Counted from the first letter of the stretch, positions 21,872-30,822 are shown. The stretch is 64,000 nt of DNA from Sanguibacter keddieii (GCF_001064145.1 NZ_JVOJ01000059.1:1-64000); one strand, 5' to 3'. The notes: generated from the letters alone by a model not told the origin. Numbers and translations are program-made.

Positions 21872-23635
21872 TCAGCGGTACATCGGACCGAAGGTCTCGC
21901 AGGCGCGGAAGTCCGCGCCTTCGAGGGACTCAGTGCCGAACAGCGACCACGCCTTGGGACGGAAGATCCGCTCCTCGGGGACGTTGTGCATGTTGACCGG
22001 GATGCGCAGCATCGAGGCCAGCGTGATGAGCTGACCGCCGATGTGGCCATAGGAGATCGCGCCGTGGTTAGCGCCCCAGTTGTTCATCACGTCGTAGACG
22101 CTCTTGAACGCGCCCTCACCCGTCAGGTTCGGGACGAACCAGGTGGTGGGCCACTCGATGTTGGTGCGCTCTTCGATGGTGAAAGCGACCTCGTCGGGCA
22201 GCTCGACCGTGTAGCCCTCGGCGATCTGCAGAACCGGTCCGAGGCCGCGCACCAGGTTGAGGCGGCACATCGTCACGGGCATCTCGCCGGAGGTGCGGAA
22301 GTGGGTCGAGAAGCCGCCGCCACGGAAGTAACCGGTTGAAGCCGGGTGGAAGGTCGTGGCCTTGAGCGTGGCGTCGCGGTCCTCCTCGGTCAGCTCATAC
22401 CAGGGCTTGATGACGTTCTTGCCGTCGCGCACAGCCTTGCCGGCGCCGTCCAGCGTGGTCGAGCCGGAGTTACGCAGGTCGAGCAGACCGGCGGCAGCGC
22501 GGCCCTCGGGCTTCCAACCGGTGGCCTTCTCGATGGACTCGGCGCTCCAGTAGGTACGAACGTCGGAGAAGATCTGCGGCGTGTTCGTCAGGAGGTAGCC
22601 GAACAGCATCGAGGCGCCGTTGAGCGAGTCGTTCTCGGTGGCCACGACGGAGGGCTGGCGGATGCCGGTCCAGTCGAAGTTCGTGTTGAGGATGGTCTCC
22701 AGAACGTCACCGTTGGGGAAGTGGTCGGTCCACTGACGCTGACCCTGGAAGCCCGCCGCAATGGCACCGTGGCCGCCAGCCTCTTCCTCAAAACCCAGCT
22801 CGGCCAGACGCGGGTTGCCGTGCATGAGGTCGCGGGCGATGAGCGTCATCTTGGTGACGAACTTCCACCAGTCCTCGTGCTTCTCCGGGTACTGCCACTC
22901 CGGCGGGTTCCAATCCTTGCCCTGCGTGAAGTTCTCGCGGATCCACTGGTACGCCTTCTCGTACTCCTCGGGGTCGTAGATGCCCTCATCGATGCGGCGG
23001 GTGAACTCGGACATGTCGATGTACTCGTTGCGCATGCCGAGGTAGGAGCCGAAGAAGTCGGGGTTCACGACGGAGCCGGCAATACCCATGGAGACGGAGC
23101 CCATGGACAGGTAGGCCTCGCCCTTCATCTGAGCGACGGCCAGACCGGCGGTCGCGTAGTCGAGGAGGCGGGTGCGCACGTCCTCGGGGATGGAGGTGTC
23201 GTCGGCGTCCTGCACGTGCTCGCCGTAGATGCCGAAGGCGGGGATACCGATCTGAGCGTGGCCTGCCAGAGCGGCGGCAAGGTACACGGCACCGGGACGC
23301 TCAGTGCCGTTGAAGCCCCAGATGGCGTGCGGCATCGCGGGATCCATGTCGGTAGTCTCGGTGCCGTAGCACCAGCAGGGGGTGACCGTCACGGTCAGGC
23401 CGACGTTGTTCTCGCGGAACTTGGCGGCGCAGGCCTGGGCCTCGTGGACGCGGCCGATCGTGGTGTCAGCGATGACGACCTCGACGGGGGTGCCGTCCGG
23501 GTAACGCAGGTTGGAGGTGAAAAGCTCGGCGACGGACTTCGCCATGTTCATGGTCTGCTCTTCGAGCGACTCACGAACGCCCTTACGGCGGCCGTCAATA
23601 GTGGGGCGGATCCCGATGCGGGGGTGGTTTGTCAT
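21872..23635 (-). CDS. fucI: L-fucose isomerase
   Basis: The 587-aa protein, close to the ~590 of the family, converts L-fucose to L-fuculose in the cytoplasm using Mn2+. It matches FucI throughout; the [19 protein letters not shown] block contains the metal-binding Glu and Asp, and [13 protein letters not shown] near the C terminus contains the metal-binding His. The ATG at 23635 has GAAGGAA just upstream. It lies downstream of the ABC transporter genes and upstream of kinase, LacI and fucU. FucI enzymes also act on D-arabinose. Confidence 0.95.
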   Translation of the reverse strand: MTNHPRIGIRPTIDGRRKGVRESLEEQTMNMAKSVAELFTSNLRYPDGTPVEVVIADTTIGRVHEAQACAAKFRENNVGLTVTVTPCWCYGTETTDMDPAMPHAIWGFNGTERPGAVYLAAALAGHAQIGIPAFGIYGEHVQDADDTSIPEDVRTRLLDYATAGLAVAQMKGEAYLSMGSVSMGIAGSVVNPDFFGSYLGMRNEYIDMSEFTRRIDEGIYDPEEYEKAYQWIRENFTQGKDWNPPEWQYPEKHEDWWKFVTKMTLIARDLMHGNPRLAELGFEEEAGGHGAIAAGFQGQRQWTDHFPNGDVLETILNTNFDWTGIRQPSVVATENDSLNGASMLFGYLLTNTPQIFSDVRTYWSAESIEKATGWKPEGRAAAGLLDLRNSGSTTLDGAGKAVRDGKNVIKPWYELTEEDRDATLKATTFHPASTGYFRGGGFSTHFRTSGEMPVTMCRLNLVRGLGPVLQIAEGYTVELPDEVAFTIEERTNIEWPTTWFVPNLTGEGAFKSVYDVMNNWGANHGAISYGHIGGQLITLASMLRIPVNMHNVPEERIFRPKAWSLFGTESLEGADFRACETFGPMYR

Positions 23636-23721
23636 TATTCCTTCATCCCTCATGATGACGTCGATGTCGGAGCGCGGGGGCACTCGCCCCCTCGGATCCT
23701 TTGAACAACAAAGTGCCGGGT

Positions 23722-23761
23722 CCGCGGGTCCCGCCCCACGTGAGTGGTGCGGGACCCGCGG
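23722..23761 (-). terminator. hairpin downstream of the sugar-binding protein gene
   Basis: CCGCGGGTCCCGCCCCAC / GTGGTGCGGGACCCGCGG, an 18-bp stem with one mismatch and only 4 loop bases, lies between the binding-protein stop (23825) and the fucI start. It may make the transporter mRNA more abundant than the enzyme mRNA. Confidence 0.65.
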
Positions 23762-23824
23762 CGGGCCACCGGTTCAGTTTGTCACATCCCCAGCCCCGGC
23801 CTCGTGCCCGATGGAGCTATTGGC

Positions 23825-24886
23825 TCACTCGTACAGGTTCGCCTTGATGTCAGCGCTGTCGATGTTGGTCTTGTCGTACCAGGCGAAGCCCGAGTCGATG
23901 ACCTTGGGCAGCTCGGCGCCGTTGAGCGCGGCAACCGCAGCCTTGACCGTGTAGTAGCCGATCTTGACGGGCGACTGGGTCACGGCACCAGCCTCGGTGC
24001 CACCCTTGATCGCGTCGATCTGGGTCTTGCCCGAGTCGAAGCCGACAACGGTGACGTCCTTACCGGACTCAGCAACACCCTGGACGATGCCGGAGGCAGC
24101 GGCCTCGTTGGAGCCGTACATGCCGACGATGTCGGAGTTGGCCTGGATGATGGACAGGGAGGTGTCGGCGGCCTTGGTGACCTCACCGGCGATCTGCTCG
24201 TCGAGGAGCTTCAGGTCGGCGGGAGCATTGGCCTTGAAGTACTCCTTGAAGCCCTCGCAGCGCTGCTTGCCCGTGGTGGAGGTCGAGTCGTGGCAGACCA
24301 TGCCGACCGAGCCCTTCTTGTCCTTGAGCAGCTCGATCATGTGCTTGGCGGCCTCGGCAGCGGCGGCCTTGTTGTCCGTCTGGACGGTGGTGACGGGGAT
24401 GTCGGACTCAACACCGGAGTCGAAGGCGACAACCGGGATGCCCTTGCTATTGATCTCGTTCAGGAGGTCGGCGGCAGCCTTGGAGTCGAGAGCGGCAAAG
24501 CCGATGGCGGCCGGGCCGGAGTCCAGAGCGGACTTCAGCTGGTCGGTCTGCTCGGTCACCTTGGTCTCGTCCTGCGGGCCAACGAAGTTCACCTTGTAGC
24601 CCAGCTCCTCGCCGGCCTGCTCGGCACCTTCCTTCACGGCCTGCCAGAAGCGGTGCTGGAAGCCCTTGGAGACCAGGTAGATGGTCTTGGTGCCGTCACC
24701 CTTGACCGCGGCCTTCTCCCAATCCTGGGCGTTGCCGGAGGTGTCAACCTTGGCGGAGCCGGAGGACGCGCTGGGCTTGGCGTCGGAGGAGGACGAGGAG
24801 GAGTCCGTTGAGGTCGTGCAGGCAGCCAGGCCCAGGGCCATGGAGCCGACGGCGGCGGCGGCGAAGATACGTCCGATGGGGCGCAT
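23825..24886 (-). CDS. sugar ABC transporter substrate-binding lipoprotein (fucose)
   Basis: The 353-aa protein has a lipoprotein signal with lipobox LAAC (Cys23) and a Ser/Asp linker, then a ribose-binding-protein-like (Peripla_BP_4) domain: KTIYLVSKGFQHRFWQAVKEG, GFAALDSKAAADLL, FDSGVESDIPVTTVQTDN. It captures the sugar outside the membrane for the permease and ATPase encoded just upstream. Fucose or a fucosyl sugar is inferred from fucI next to it. Confidence 0.88.
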   Translation of the reverse strand: MRPIGRIFAAAAVGSMALGLAACTTSTDSSSSSSDAKPSASSGSAKVDTSGNAQDWEKAAVKGDGTKTIYLVSKGFQHRFWQAVKEGAEQAGEELGYKVNFVGPQDETKVTEQTDQLKSALDSGPAAIGFAALDSKAAADLLNEINSKGIPVVAFDSGVESDIPVTTVQTDNKAAAAEAAKHMIELLKDKKGSVGMVCHDSTSTTGKQRCEGFKEYFKANAPADLKLLDEQIAGEVTKAADTSLSIIQANSDIVGMYGSNEAAASGIVQGVAESGKDVTVVGFDSGKTQIDAIKGGTEAGAVTQSPVKIGYYTVKAAVAALNGAELPKVIDSGFAWYDKTNIDSADIKANLYE

Positions 24887-24979
24887 TGGTTTTCCTTTCG
24901 TGGGGTGGCGGGGTCATTCCCGCCCTTGGTGTGTGTGAACCGACGTCGGTCCACGATGGGTGAATTGAACGGGTAAGAA

Positions 24980-25993
24980 TCAGGCTGCGTTTTCGCGGAT
25001 GCGACGCAGGTTGTCGATAACGACCGCGAGGAGCAGGACGATACCGGTGACGACGAACTGCCATTCGGCGGCGATACCCATCATCGTCAGGCCCTTCTTG
25101 AGGGTCTCCATGAGGATCGCGCCGACCAGAGCGCCGGGGATCGAGGCGCGGCCACCCGACAGGGAGGTACCGCCGATGACGGCTGCGGCGATGACGTTGA
25201 GCTCCATGCCCACACCCTCAGCGGGCTGGACAAGGCCGTTACGAGCCGAGTACAGGATGGCACCGATAGCCATGAACGCACCTGCGACCACGTAGATGAT
25301 GATCTTCCACAGGCGGACGTTGACGCCTGACAGGCGCGTCGCTTCTTCGTTGGAGCCGATCGCCAGCGCGTAGCGGCCCAGCAGCGTCTTGTTCATGAGG
25401 AAGGTCGCCACGACCGTGAGGACCACGAAGATGATGACAGCGTTGGCAACGTAAGGGATGGGCATGCCGGAGGCAATGTACTTGTAGCCGGGGTTGGCGA
25501 TGGAGATCGAGGCCTTGTCGGAGATGATCAGCGCCAGGCCTCGGGCGACCATCATCATCGCGAGCGTTGCGATGAAGGGCGGCAGGCCCAGGATCGACAC
25601 GTTGAGGCCGTTGACCAGGCCGATCGCCATACCGACGAGCAGCGTCAGAACGAGGCCGAGGCCGAGCGGCAGGTTCATCTTGTCGCCCGCGAGGAAGACA
25701 CCGGCCATAACGGCCACGAGGCTCAGGCCCGTACCGACGGAGAGGTCGATGCCCGACGTGGCGATCACGAATGTTGCGCCGAGCGCCATGACGCCCGTGT
25801 AGGCCGACTGAAGGACGATGCCCAGGTAGACCTCACGATTCACGAACGCGAAGTTGGGCACTGCAAAGCTAAAGAATGCCAGAACGACCAGCAGCGCCAG
25901 CGTCACGAGCAGCAGCTGCATGTTGTTCTTCATGAAGGTCTTGAAAGACGACGGCGCCTCCAGGCCCTTGTTATCGACGACGGCGGTGCTCAC
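24980..25993 (-). CDS. sugar ABC transporter permease (RbsC/AraH family)
   Basis: The 337-aa protein has about nine to ten hydrophobic helices and the RbsC-type signature ATSGIDLSVGTGLSLVAVMAG, plus AAAVIGGTSLSGGRASIPGALVGA near the C terminus. The start overlaps the ATPase stop by 4 bases (ATGA), so they are translationally coupled. A 93-base gap then leads to the binding protein. Confidence 0.92.
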   Translation of the reverse strand: MSTAVVDNKGLEAPSSFKTFMKNNMQLLLVTLALLVVLAFFSFAVPNFAFVNREVYLGIVLQSAYTGVMALGATFVIATSGIDLSVGTGLSLVAVMAGVFLAGDKMNLPLGLGLVLTLLVGMAIGLVNGLNVSILGLPPFIATLAMMMVARGLALIISDKASISIANPGYKYIASGMPIPYVANAVIIFVVLTVVATFLMNKTLLGRYALAIGSNEEATRLSGVNVRLWKIIIYVVAGAFMAIGAILYSARNGLVQPAEGVGMELNVIAAAVIGGTSLSGGRASIPGALVGAILMETLKKGLTMMGIAAEWQFVVTGIVLLLAVVIDNLRRIRENAA

Positions 25994-27507
25994 GCGTGTA
26001 CTCCGTTCGCTTCTTCCTGGCCGACGGTGGCCAGTTCCATAATGTTTTCTTGGGTGGCTTCCTCGTTGTCGAGGGTGCCGATAATGCGGCCATGGGCCAT
26101 GACGGCGATGCGATTCGCCAGACGCAGGACCTCGGGCAGCTCCGAGGAGATCACAATGATCGCCTTCCCCTGCTTCGCCAGCTCCTCAAGCAGCGTGTAG
26201 ATCTCATCCTTCGCGCCCACGTCGATGCCGCGGGTCGGCTCGTCGAAGATCAGGATGTCGGCATCGCGCTCCAGCCACTTGGCCACGACGACCTTCTGCT
26301 GGTTGCCGCCGGAGAGGCTGCGGACCTCAACGTCGACGCTGGGGGTACGCGTGCGCAGCTTCGCCACGTAATCCTTGGCGACATCACGCAGCTTCTTGGT
26401 CGCAACGACCGATGCGTTCGTGAAGTGGTCCATGGCGGCCATGCCCGTGTTGAAGGACAGGTCCTTGTCGAGGAGCAGGCCGTACTGCTTGCGGTCCTCG
26501 GATAGGTAGCCGATGCCGTTCTTCACGGCATCGTTCGCGCCCTTGATCGTCACCTTCTTGCCGTGGACGTAGATGTCGCCCGCGGTGTGGGGGTCAGCGC
26601 CGAACAGGGCTCGGGCGACCTCGGTGCGGCCGGCGCCGACCAGTCCCGCGAACCCGAAGATTTCGCCCTTCTTGACCTCGAAGGACACGTCGTGGACGAC
26701 CTTGACGGTCGAGAGGTGCTCGACGCGCAGGATGGCCTCGTCGGAGAGCGGCTTGGTCGTGGGACGCGCGTCGGCGGGAACCTCGCGGCCGACCATCATC
26801 TTGACGACCTCGCTCATGGGCGTCGAGGCCGTGTCCACCGTGCCGATGTACTTGCCATCGCGCAGGACCGAGATGCGGTTGGTGAGCTCGGTGAGCTCGG
26901 GCATACGGTGCGTGATGAAAATCAGGCCGGTCGTCGGGCACACGAAGTCGCGCACCAGCTCGAAGAGAGACTCGGTCTCAGTCGTGGTCAGCGGAGCCGT
27001 GGGCTCATCCATGACCAGGATCTTCGAATCGAAGGACAGCGCGCGCGCAATTTCCACCATCTGCAGGCGCGCAACCGGCAGGTCGCGGCAGTAGGCGGTG
27101 GGATCGATGTTCATGTTGAGGCGCTCGAAAAGCTCGCGCGCATCACGAACCATCTTGCGGTCGTCGACGTAGCCAAACTTGGACGTGCCGGGTCGACCGA
27201 TGTACAGGTTCTGGGCGACGGTCAGGTCAGGAACGATGTTGAGTTCCTGGTGGATGATCGACAGGCCGAGGTCACGTGCGTGCTCCGGCGACTGGATGTC
27301 GACCTTCTCCCCCTGCAGCCAGATCTCGCCGCCCGGGTCGGACTTGTGGATACCGGTGAGCACCTTCATGAGCGTGGACTTGCCCGCTCCGTTCTCACCG
27401 CAGAGACCCAAGACTTCACCGGGTCGAAGGTCGAGGTCCACGTCGGACAGCGCCTTCACACCGGGGAACGTCTTTGAGATCCCCTTTAGCTCTAGTAAGT
27501 TCGTCAC
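25990..27507 (-). CDS. sugar ABC transporter ATP-binding protein (RbsA family, two ATPase domains)
   Basis: The 505-aa protein has two tandem nucleotide-binding domains. The first has Walker A GENGAGKS (about 39-46) and Walker B ILVMDEPT. The second has the strong signature LSGGNQQKVVVAKWL and ILIFDEPTRGIDVGAK. In RbsA-like proteins the second Walker A is degenerate, as here (AGLVGAGRTEVA). The start is a GTG at 27507 with AAGGGG upstream. It is the first gene of the fucose operon, with a LacI-type operator 60 bases upstream. Confidence 0.92.
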   Translation of the reverse strand: MTNLLELKGISKTFPGVKALSDVDLDLRPGEVLGLCGENGAGKSTLMKVLTGIHKSDPGGEIWLQGEKVDIQSPEHARDLGLSIIHQELNIVPDLTVAQNLYIGRPGTSKFGYVDDRKMVRDARELFERLNMNIDPTAYCRDLPVARLQMVEIARALSFDSKILVMDEPTAPLTTTETESLFELVRDFVCPTTGLIFITHRMPELTELTNRISVLRDGKYIGTVDTASTPMSEVVKMMVGREVPADARPTTKPLSDEAILRVEHLSTVKVVHDVSFEVKKGEIFGFAGLVGAGRTEVARALFGADPHTAGDIYVHGKKVTIKGANDAVKNGIGYLSEDRKQYGLLLDKDLSFNTGMAAMDHFTNASVVATKKLRDVAKDYVAKLRTRTPSVDVEVRSLSGGNQQKVVVAKWLERDADILIFDEPTRGIDVGAKDEIYTLLEELAKQGKAIIVISSELPEVLRLANRIAVMAHGRIIGTLDNEEATQENIMELATVGQEEANGVHA

Positions 27508-27565
27508 TTCTCACCCCTTGGGTACCAGTAACTTCTCTGTTTCTGGAGTTTGCTTCCCCGGCATC

Positions 27566-27577
27566 GTTAACGCTAAC
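27566..27577. promoter_or_regulatory. LacI-family operator upstream of the fucose transport operon
   Basis: GTTAACGCTAAC here reads GTTAGCGTTAAC on the minus strand, one base from the symmetric LacI-family consensus GTTAGCGCTAAC with the central CG. It lies 60 bases before the GTG start of the ATPase gene. A LacI regulator is encoded in the same operon. Confidence 0.6.
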
Positions 27578-27696
27578 GGTCACTGTTCCGGAGAATCGCC
27601 CTCTTTGGCGTCCCCTTAAGAGTAGAGCATCACGGTGGCCCGCGCGACCCAAATATCTTTGCACGTAATCAAATCGTAACCGAATGTCAGGACGAT

Positions 27697-28053
27697 TTAG
27701 TCTGACATTTCCGCATGATCGCGCAGATTTTCAAGGATGGAATGCGCGACAGCATCCAGCCACTCCTGCTCGACCACGCAGTCTTTGATCAGTACCTTTC
27801 CGCGTGTCGAATCGTGAGGGATCCCCTCTCGTTCCCACTCGAAAAATCCCTCACCTCGCACAGTTGTCGGAAAAGTTCCGTGAACGTTCACGACGCGCCA
27901 CCACGGGACCCCACCTCCCCAGTCGTGCATAATCCGCCCCACGACGCGCGGACCGGTACCGACCGCACGGGCGATCATCCCATAGGTGGCCACTCGCCCC
28001 TCGGGAATTTCCTCCACCACCCGCAGAACAGCCTCGACGAGTTCTTCCCTCAC
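27697..28053 (-). CDS. alkyltransferase-like (ATL) DNA-binding protein
   Basis: The 118-aa protein has the fold of the O6-alkylguanine transferase DNA-binding domain (IPEGRVATYGMIARAVGTGPRVVGRIM). The active site PCHRV is replaced by PWWRV, so the acceptor cysteine is missing. ATL proteins bind O6-alkylguanine without repairing it and hand the lesion to nucleotide excision repair. The GTG at 28053 overlaps the upstream stop as GTGA; a GTG 27 bases earlier is also possible. Confidence 0.8.
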   Translation of the reverse strand: MREELVEAVLRVVEEIPEGRVATYGMIARAVGTGPRVVGRIMHDWGGGVPWWRVVNVHGTFPTTVRGEGFFEWEREGIPHDSTRGKVLIKDCVVEQEWLDAVAHSILENLRDHAEMSD

Positions 28054-29177
28054 AGCTTGATCATCTTCTCCACGGCCCACAGGACCTCACGCGGATCGAT
28101 CGGGACCACGGCGAGGTCCGTGTCCGCCAGCGGTTCAGGTTCACGGTCGGACGACTCAGATACCTGCGGCTCCGGAGCCTGCCGATCATCCCTAGTGGAT
28201 ACAACCGCCTCATCTACCGCACTACGCCTCCTCCTCAGGCTACGGCGCCTGCTCGGGCGGCCACGGCCTCGTCGAAAGGCACGATCCTCCTGCCCCTCAT
28301 CAAGCTGCAGCGAGAACGCATCGCCCACCTGATAGGTGACGCCAGAGCAATCCAGGACGCGCAGGTGTGCGTACGGCTCTTTCCAAGCACTCTCGGCACG
28401 GAAGGCCATGAAGGCGAGGGCATGGAAGTCGGCGGCGTTCAGGGCATCGGCGACGGTCGACCCCTTCGGAGCGACGTGGGAGATGTCCCGCATCACGCGG
28501 AACGTGTTCCACAGGGGCTTGTCCCCCAGCTCCATCGTCTCGGCGGGTAGCCAGCGCAGACCATCCACCGTGCCGGTGCGCGGGCCCAGTCGGGTAAACC
28601 CGCGAACGAAGCCGACGACCTCGCTGGGGAGGATCTCGTCAACCTGGACAACGCGCGTGCTATGCAGCTCCACGAGCGCACGATCCCTACTGAGCCACAC
28701 GCGCATGAGACGGGGCTTCTGCGCGGCATTGGAGTGCAGGGCCCACACATCCAAGCGCAGCCGCGCCCACGAGGTCGGGGCAAGCTCGTGCCTCGGCTGA
28801 AGCGCGTCGGCGGGCGCGTCCAGCATCGCCAGGTAGCTGCGCTTATTGACCGCGATCTTGCCCAGCTGACTGTCATGGAAGCGCCGAGGGAAAGGAGCCC
28901 GTGCATCCGGGCGCCCCCAGAGGCTCGCGGCCGTCACGAGGCGATCCTCATCGCCTTGCCCGCGCGGTTGCGCGTTCCATTCCTGCCAGCGCGTCCCAAA
29001 CTCAGCGTAGCGCCGCCGCATACGCTCCTCGCGCTCGACTGCGCTCTCTCTGGGGGCGCGCGGGCGAGACTTCGGCTTACTAGGCGCACGTAGAGCCTCG
29101 ACGACCCCCAAGACGACGTAGAAAGCGACGACGGCGATAAGCAACGCGACATTGGGATGCCCTGCGATCGCTTCCAA
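28050..29177 (-). CDS. membrane-anchored protein of unknown function (375 aa)
   Basis: Not recognised. One N-terminal transmembrane segment (about 9-28, VALLIAVVAFYVVLGVV) is followed by a basic, Arg-rich stretch, a ~200-residue globular domain, and a C-terminal tail with an Arg/Ser-rich patch (RRGRGRPSRRRS) and acidic residues. The TTG start at 29177 is supported by GGAGAAGGGGG at good spacing. The stop overlaps the ATL gene. The globular part has no catalytic motif I can name; it may be an actinobacterial membrane-anchored regulator or structural protein. Confidence 0.65.
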   Translation of the reverse strand: MEAIAGHPNVALLIAVVAFYVVLGVVEALRAPSKPKSRPRAPRESAVEREERMRRRYAEFGTRWQEWNAQPRGQGDEDRLVTAASLWGRPDARAPFPRRFHDSQLGKIAVNKRSYLAMLDAPADALQPRHELAPTSWARLRLDVWALHSNAAQKPRLMRVWLSRDRALVELHSTRVVQVDEILPSEVVGFVRGFTRLGPRTGTVDGLRWLPAETMELGDKPLWNTFRVMRDISHVAPKGSTVADALNAADFHALAFMAFRAESAWKEPYAHLRVLDCSGVTYQVGDAFSLQLDEGQEDRAFRRGRGRPSRRRSLRRRRSAVDEAVVSTRDDRQAPEPQVSESSDREPEPLADTDLAVVPIDPREVLWAVEKMIKL

Positions 29178-29200
29178 TGAGGCCCCCTTCTCCGATCAAC

Positions 29201-29231
29201 AAAAAGCCCCGAGTTCACGAGAACTCGGGGC
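29201..29231 (-). terminator. intrinsic terminator of tRNA-Asn
   Basis: GCCCCGAGTTC / GAACTCGGGGC, a perfect 11-bp stem with a 4-base loop, is followed on the minus strand by TTTTTG. It is the clearest classical terminator in the window. Confidence 0.9.
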
Positions 29232-29236
29232 ATCTG

Positions 29237-29308
29237 CTCCTGCGACTGGATTCGAACCAGTAACCGTCCGATTAACAGTCGGATGCTCTGCCGTTGAGCT
29301 ACGCAGGA
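29237..29308 (-). tRNA. tRNA-Asn (anticodon GTT)
   Basis: The minus strand folds as a cloverleaf: TCCTGCG acceptor, GCTC D-arm, anticodon stem around CTGTTAATC with GTT, and the GGTTCGAATC T-arm. CCA is not encoded. It is followed by a perfect terminator. Confidence 0.95.
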
Positions 29309-29416
29309 TTGCGACAAGAGAAGATAGTAGCAGAGACTATTCGGAACTGGCAAGCCAGATACGGGCCTGGAGCTATGCTGCGCATCACGGATATGCGACT
29401 TCCTTGTCTGGGGTGC

Positions 29417-30211
29417 TCACTCCCATGTGGGATTCTCGATGTCTACCCCCTGCTGCCTCGCGACATGCTCGATTGCATCGGCGAGCCACTGCGCGAAGCC
29501 AACCTGCTGCGAGTCGTAGTGTTCGCTGAATCGCTCGTCGTGTACGTACGTGCGAGACATGATGTAGTGCTTGGCGGGCGTGACCGGAAAGAACTCGCTG
29601 AGAGCCTCTCTGTGTTCCTCAACCAGGCCCGCGACCCTCTCGCTATCAGGAGCGACACCATCACGAATCGCGTCGATCATCCTGCGTTCAATGTCATGAA
29701 ATCTCTCGGCATTGTGCCGCCAGTCAGCAGAGTGCCACGAAGCAGTGCGTTTACGCGATTCACGCCAGTCGTCGGTGTCTCCATAGCGCTCCTCGGCCTC
29801 GCTCTGGTGCGCCGCAAAGTTGGCCTCCCCCAAGATCTCCCCGATTTCTTCCACGGTGAGCGCCTTGTCATCCATTGCATCCTCCAAAAGTATGTCTAGT
29901 GCTTCGATCATTGCGTCCGTCTCGCGACGGTGAGCAAGAAGGCTTTCTCTTTGTCTCTTCAAGTGTTCAATCGCCGTGTCTCCAGAATCGAGCAGAGACT
30001 TAATATCTATGAGTTTCATGCCCGTCGCCCGATAGATGATGATCCTCTGGACTCGGGCACAATCCTCAGGCGAATAGAGCCGGTAGTTCGACCAGCTCCG
30101 CGCGGTGGGAGCCAGGAGCCCCTGCGCCTCCCAGTGGCGCAGCGTCCGCACAGTCAGCGAGAAACGCTCGGCCACCTCTCCGACCGTGTAGAGAATGCTG
30201 TCGTTGCTCAT
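29417..30211 (-). CDS. MerR-family regulator with a TipAS-like effector domain
   Basis: The 264-aa protein has an N-terminal MerR winged helix (YTVGEVAERFSLTVRTLRHWEAQGLL, YRLYSPED), a coiled-coil linker (about 75-110, rich in Glu/Arg) and a C-terminal domain with repeated Trp, His and acidic residues. That arrangement fits TipA-type antibiotic-binding domains, in which thiopeptides are bound and activate transcription. The ATG at 30211 was preferred over the longer frame because family members start near MSNDSILYTV; the ribosome site is weak. The TipAS assignment is moderate. Confidence 0.75.
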   Translation of the reverse strand: MSNDSILYTVGEVAERFSLTVRTLRHWEAQGLLAPTARSWSNYRLYSPEDCARVQRIIIYRATGMKLIDIKSLLDSGDTAIEHLKRQRESLLAHRRETDAMIEALDILLEDAMDDKALTVEEIGEILGEANFAAHQSEAEERYGDTDDWRESRKRTASWHSADWRHNAERFHDIERRMIDAIRDGVAPDSERVAGLVEEHREALSEFFPVTPAKHYIMSRTYVHDERFSEHYDSQQVGFAQWLADAIEHVARQQGVDIENPTWE

Positions 30212-30348
30212 AAGATCGATTCTGACCCCTGACGCCACGTCATGGTCAAGCGAAAGAAAGTTCCCGTATCGCGGTCACGTGAAAACACGCCAGAGAACGC
30301 GGGCCCGCCGATCGGGCACGCAGATGTCCCTGACCTGGCAGGTGACGA

Positions 30349-30429
30349 TCCGGATAGGTTACGACGATCCGGATAGGTTAATAAGCTATCCGGATGCTCA
30401 CAACCTATCCAGATAGCAACAACCTATCC
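30349..30429. repeat. GGATAGGTTA box cluster (copy 1)
   Basis: Two forward GGATAGGTTA boxes (30352-30361, 30371-30380), a CCGGATAG/CTATCCGG central hairpin and two inverted AACCTATCC boxes (30402-30410, 30421-30429). The same family occurs three more times around the toxin-antitoxin genes. Confidence 0.8.
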
Positions 30430-30467
30430 ACTTACGCAGCTGGATTCAGCCACTGATGCAGGCCAAC

Positions 30468-30634
30468 GTGAAACCGCCATCACCACTGCTCACCCCTAAA
30501 CAACAACCATTGAAACCGACAACACCTCTGCGACCGAAAAACGTACTAAAAACACCCATTTCGCACCCGCAAAGGCGATGACGGTTTCACTCCCACACAT
30601 GTACCAGCGAGCAAAGGCGACGACGGTTTCAAAC
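30468..30634. repeat. imperfect inverted repeat with an extra direct arm
   Basis: GTGAAACCGCCATCACCACTGC (30468-30489) pairs imperfectly with GCAAAGGCGATGACGGTTTCAC (30569-30590). A third near-copy of the right arm, GCAAAGGCGACGACGGTTTCA, lies at 30611-30631. The surrounding gap 30212-31137 contains no convincing gene. Confidence 0.6.
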
Positions 30635-30665
30635 AGACATGCCGAACAACATCAGCACACCAGGT

Positions 30666-30822
30666 CCCACTGGTGTGGAGGGCGCCGGAGGGACCGGAGG
30701 GCCTGGCTGCGGTGCCCGTGGGCGGCGGAGGGGCCTGGCAGGGCTATTCACAGCGACCTAGCCCCACTGGTGTGGAGGGCGCCGGAGGGACCGGAGGGCC
30801 TGGCTGCGGTGCCCGTGGGCGG
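30666..30822. repeat. 60-bp exact direct repeat, period 97 bp
   Basis: Bases 30666-30725 are repeated without change at 30763-30822, both starting CCCACTGGTGTGGAGGGC. The unit is very G+C-rich and lies in the gene-free region between the MerR gene and rplL. No open frame uses it convincingly. Confidence 0.85.
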
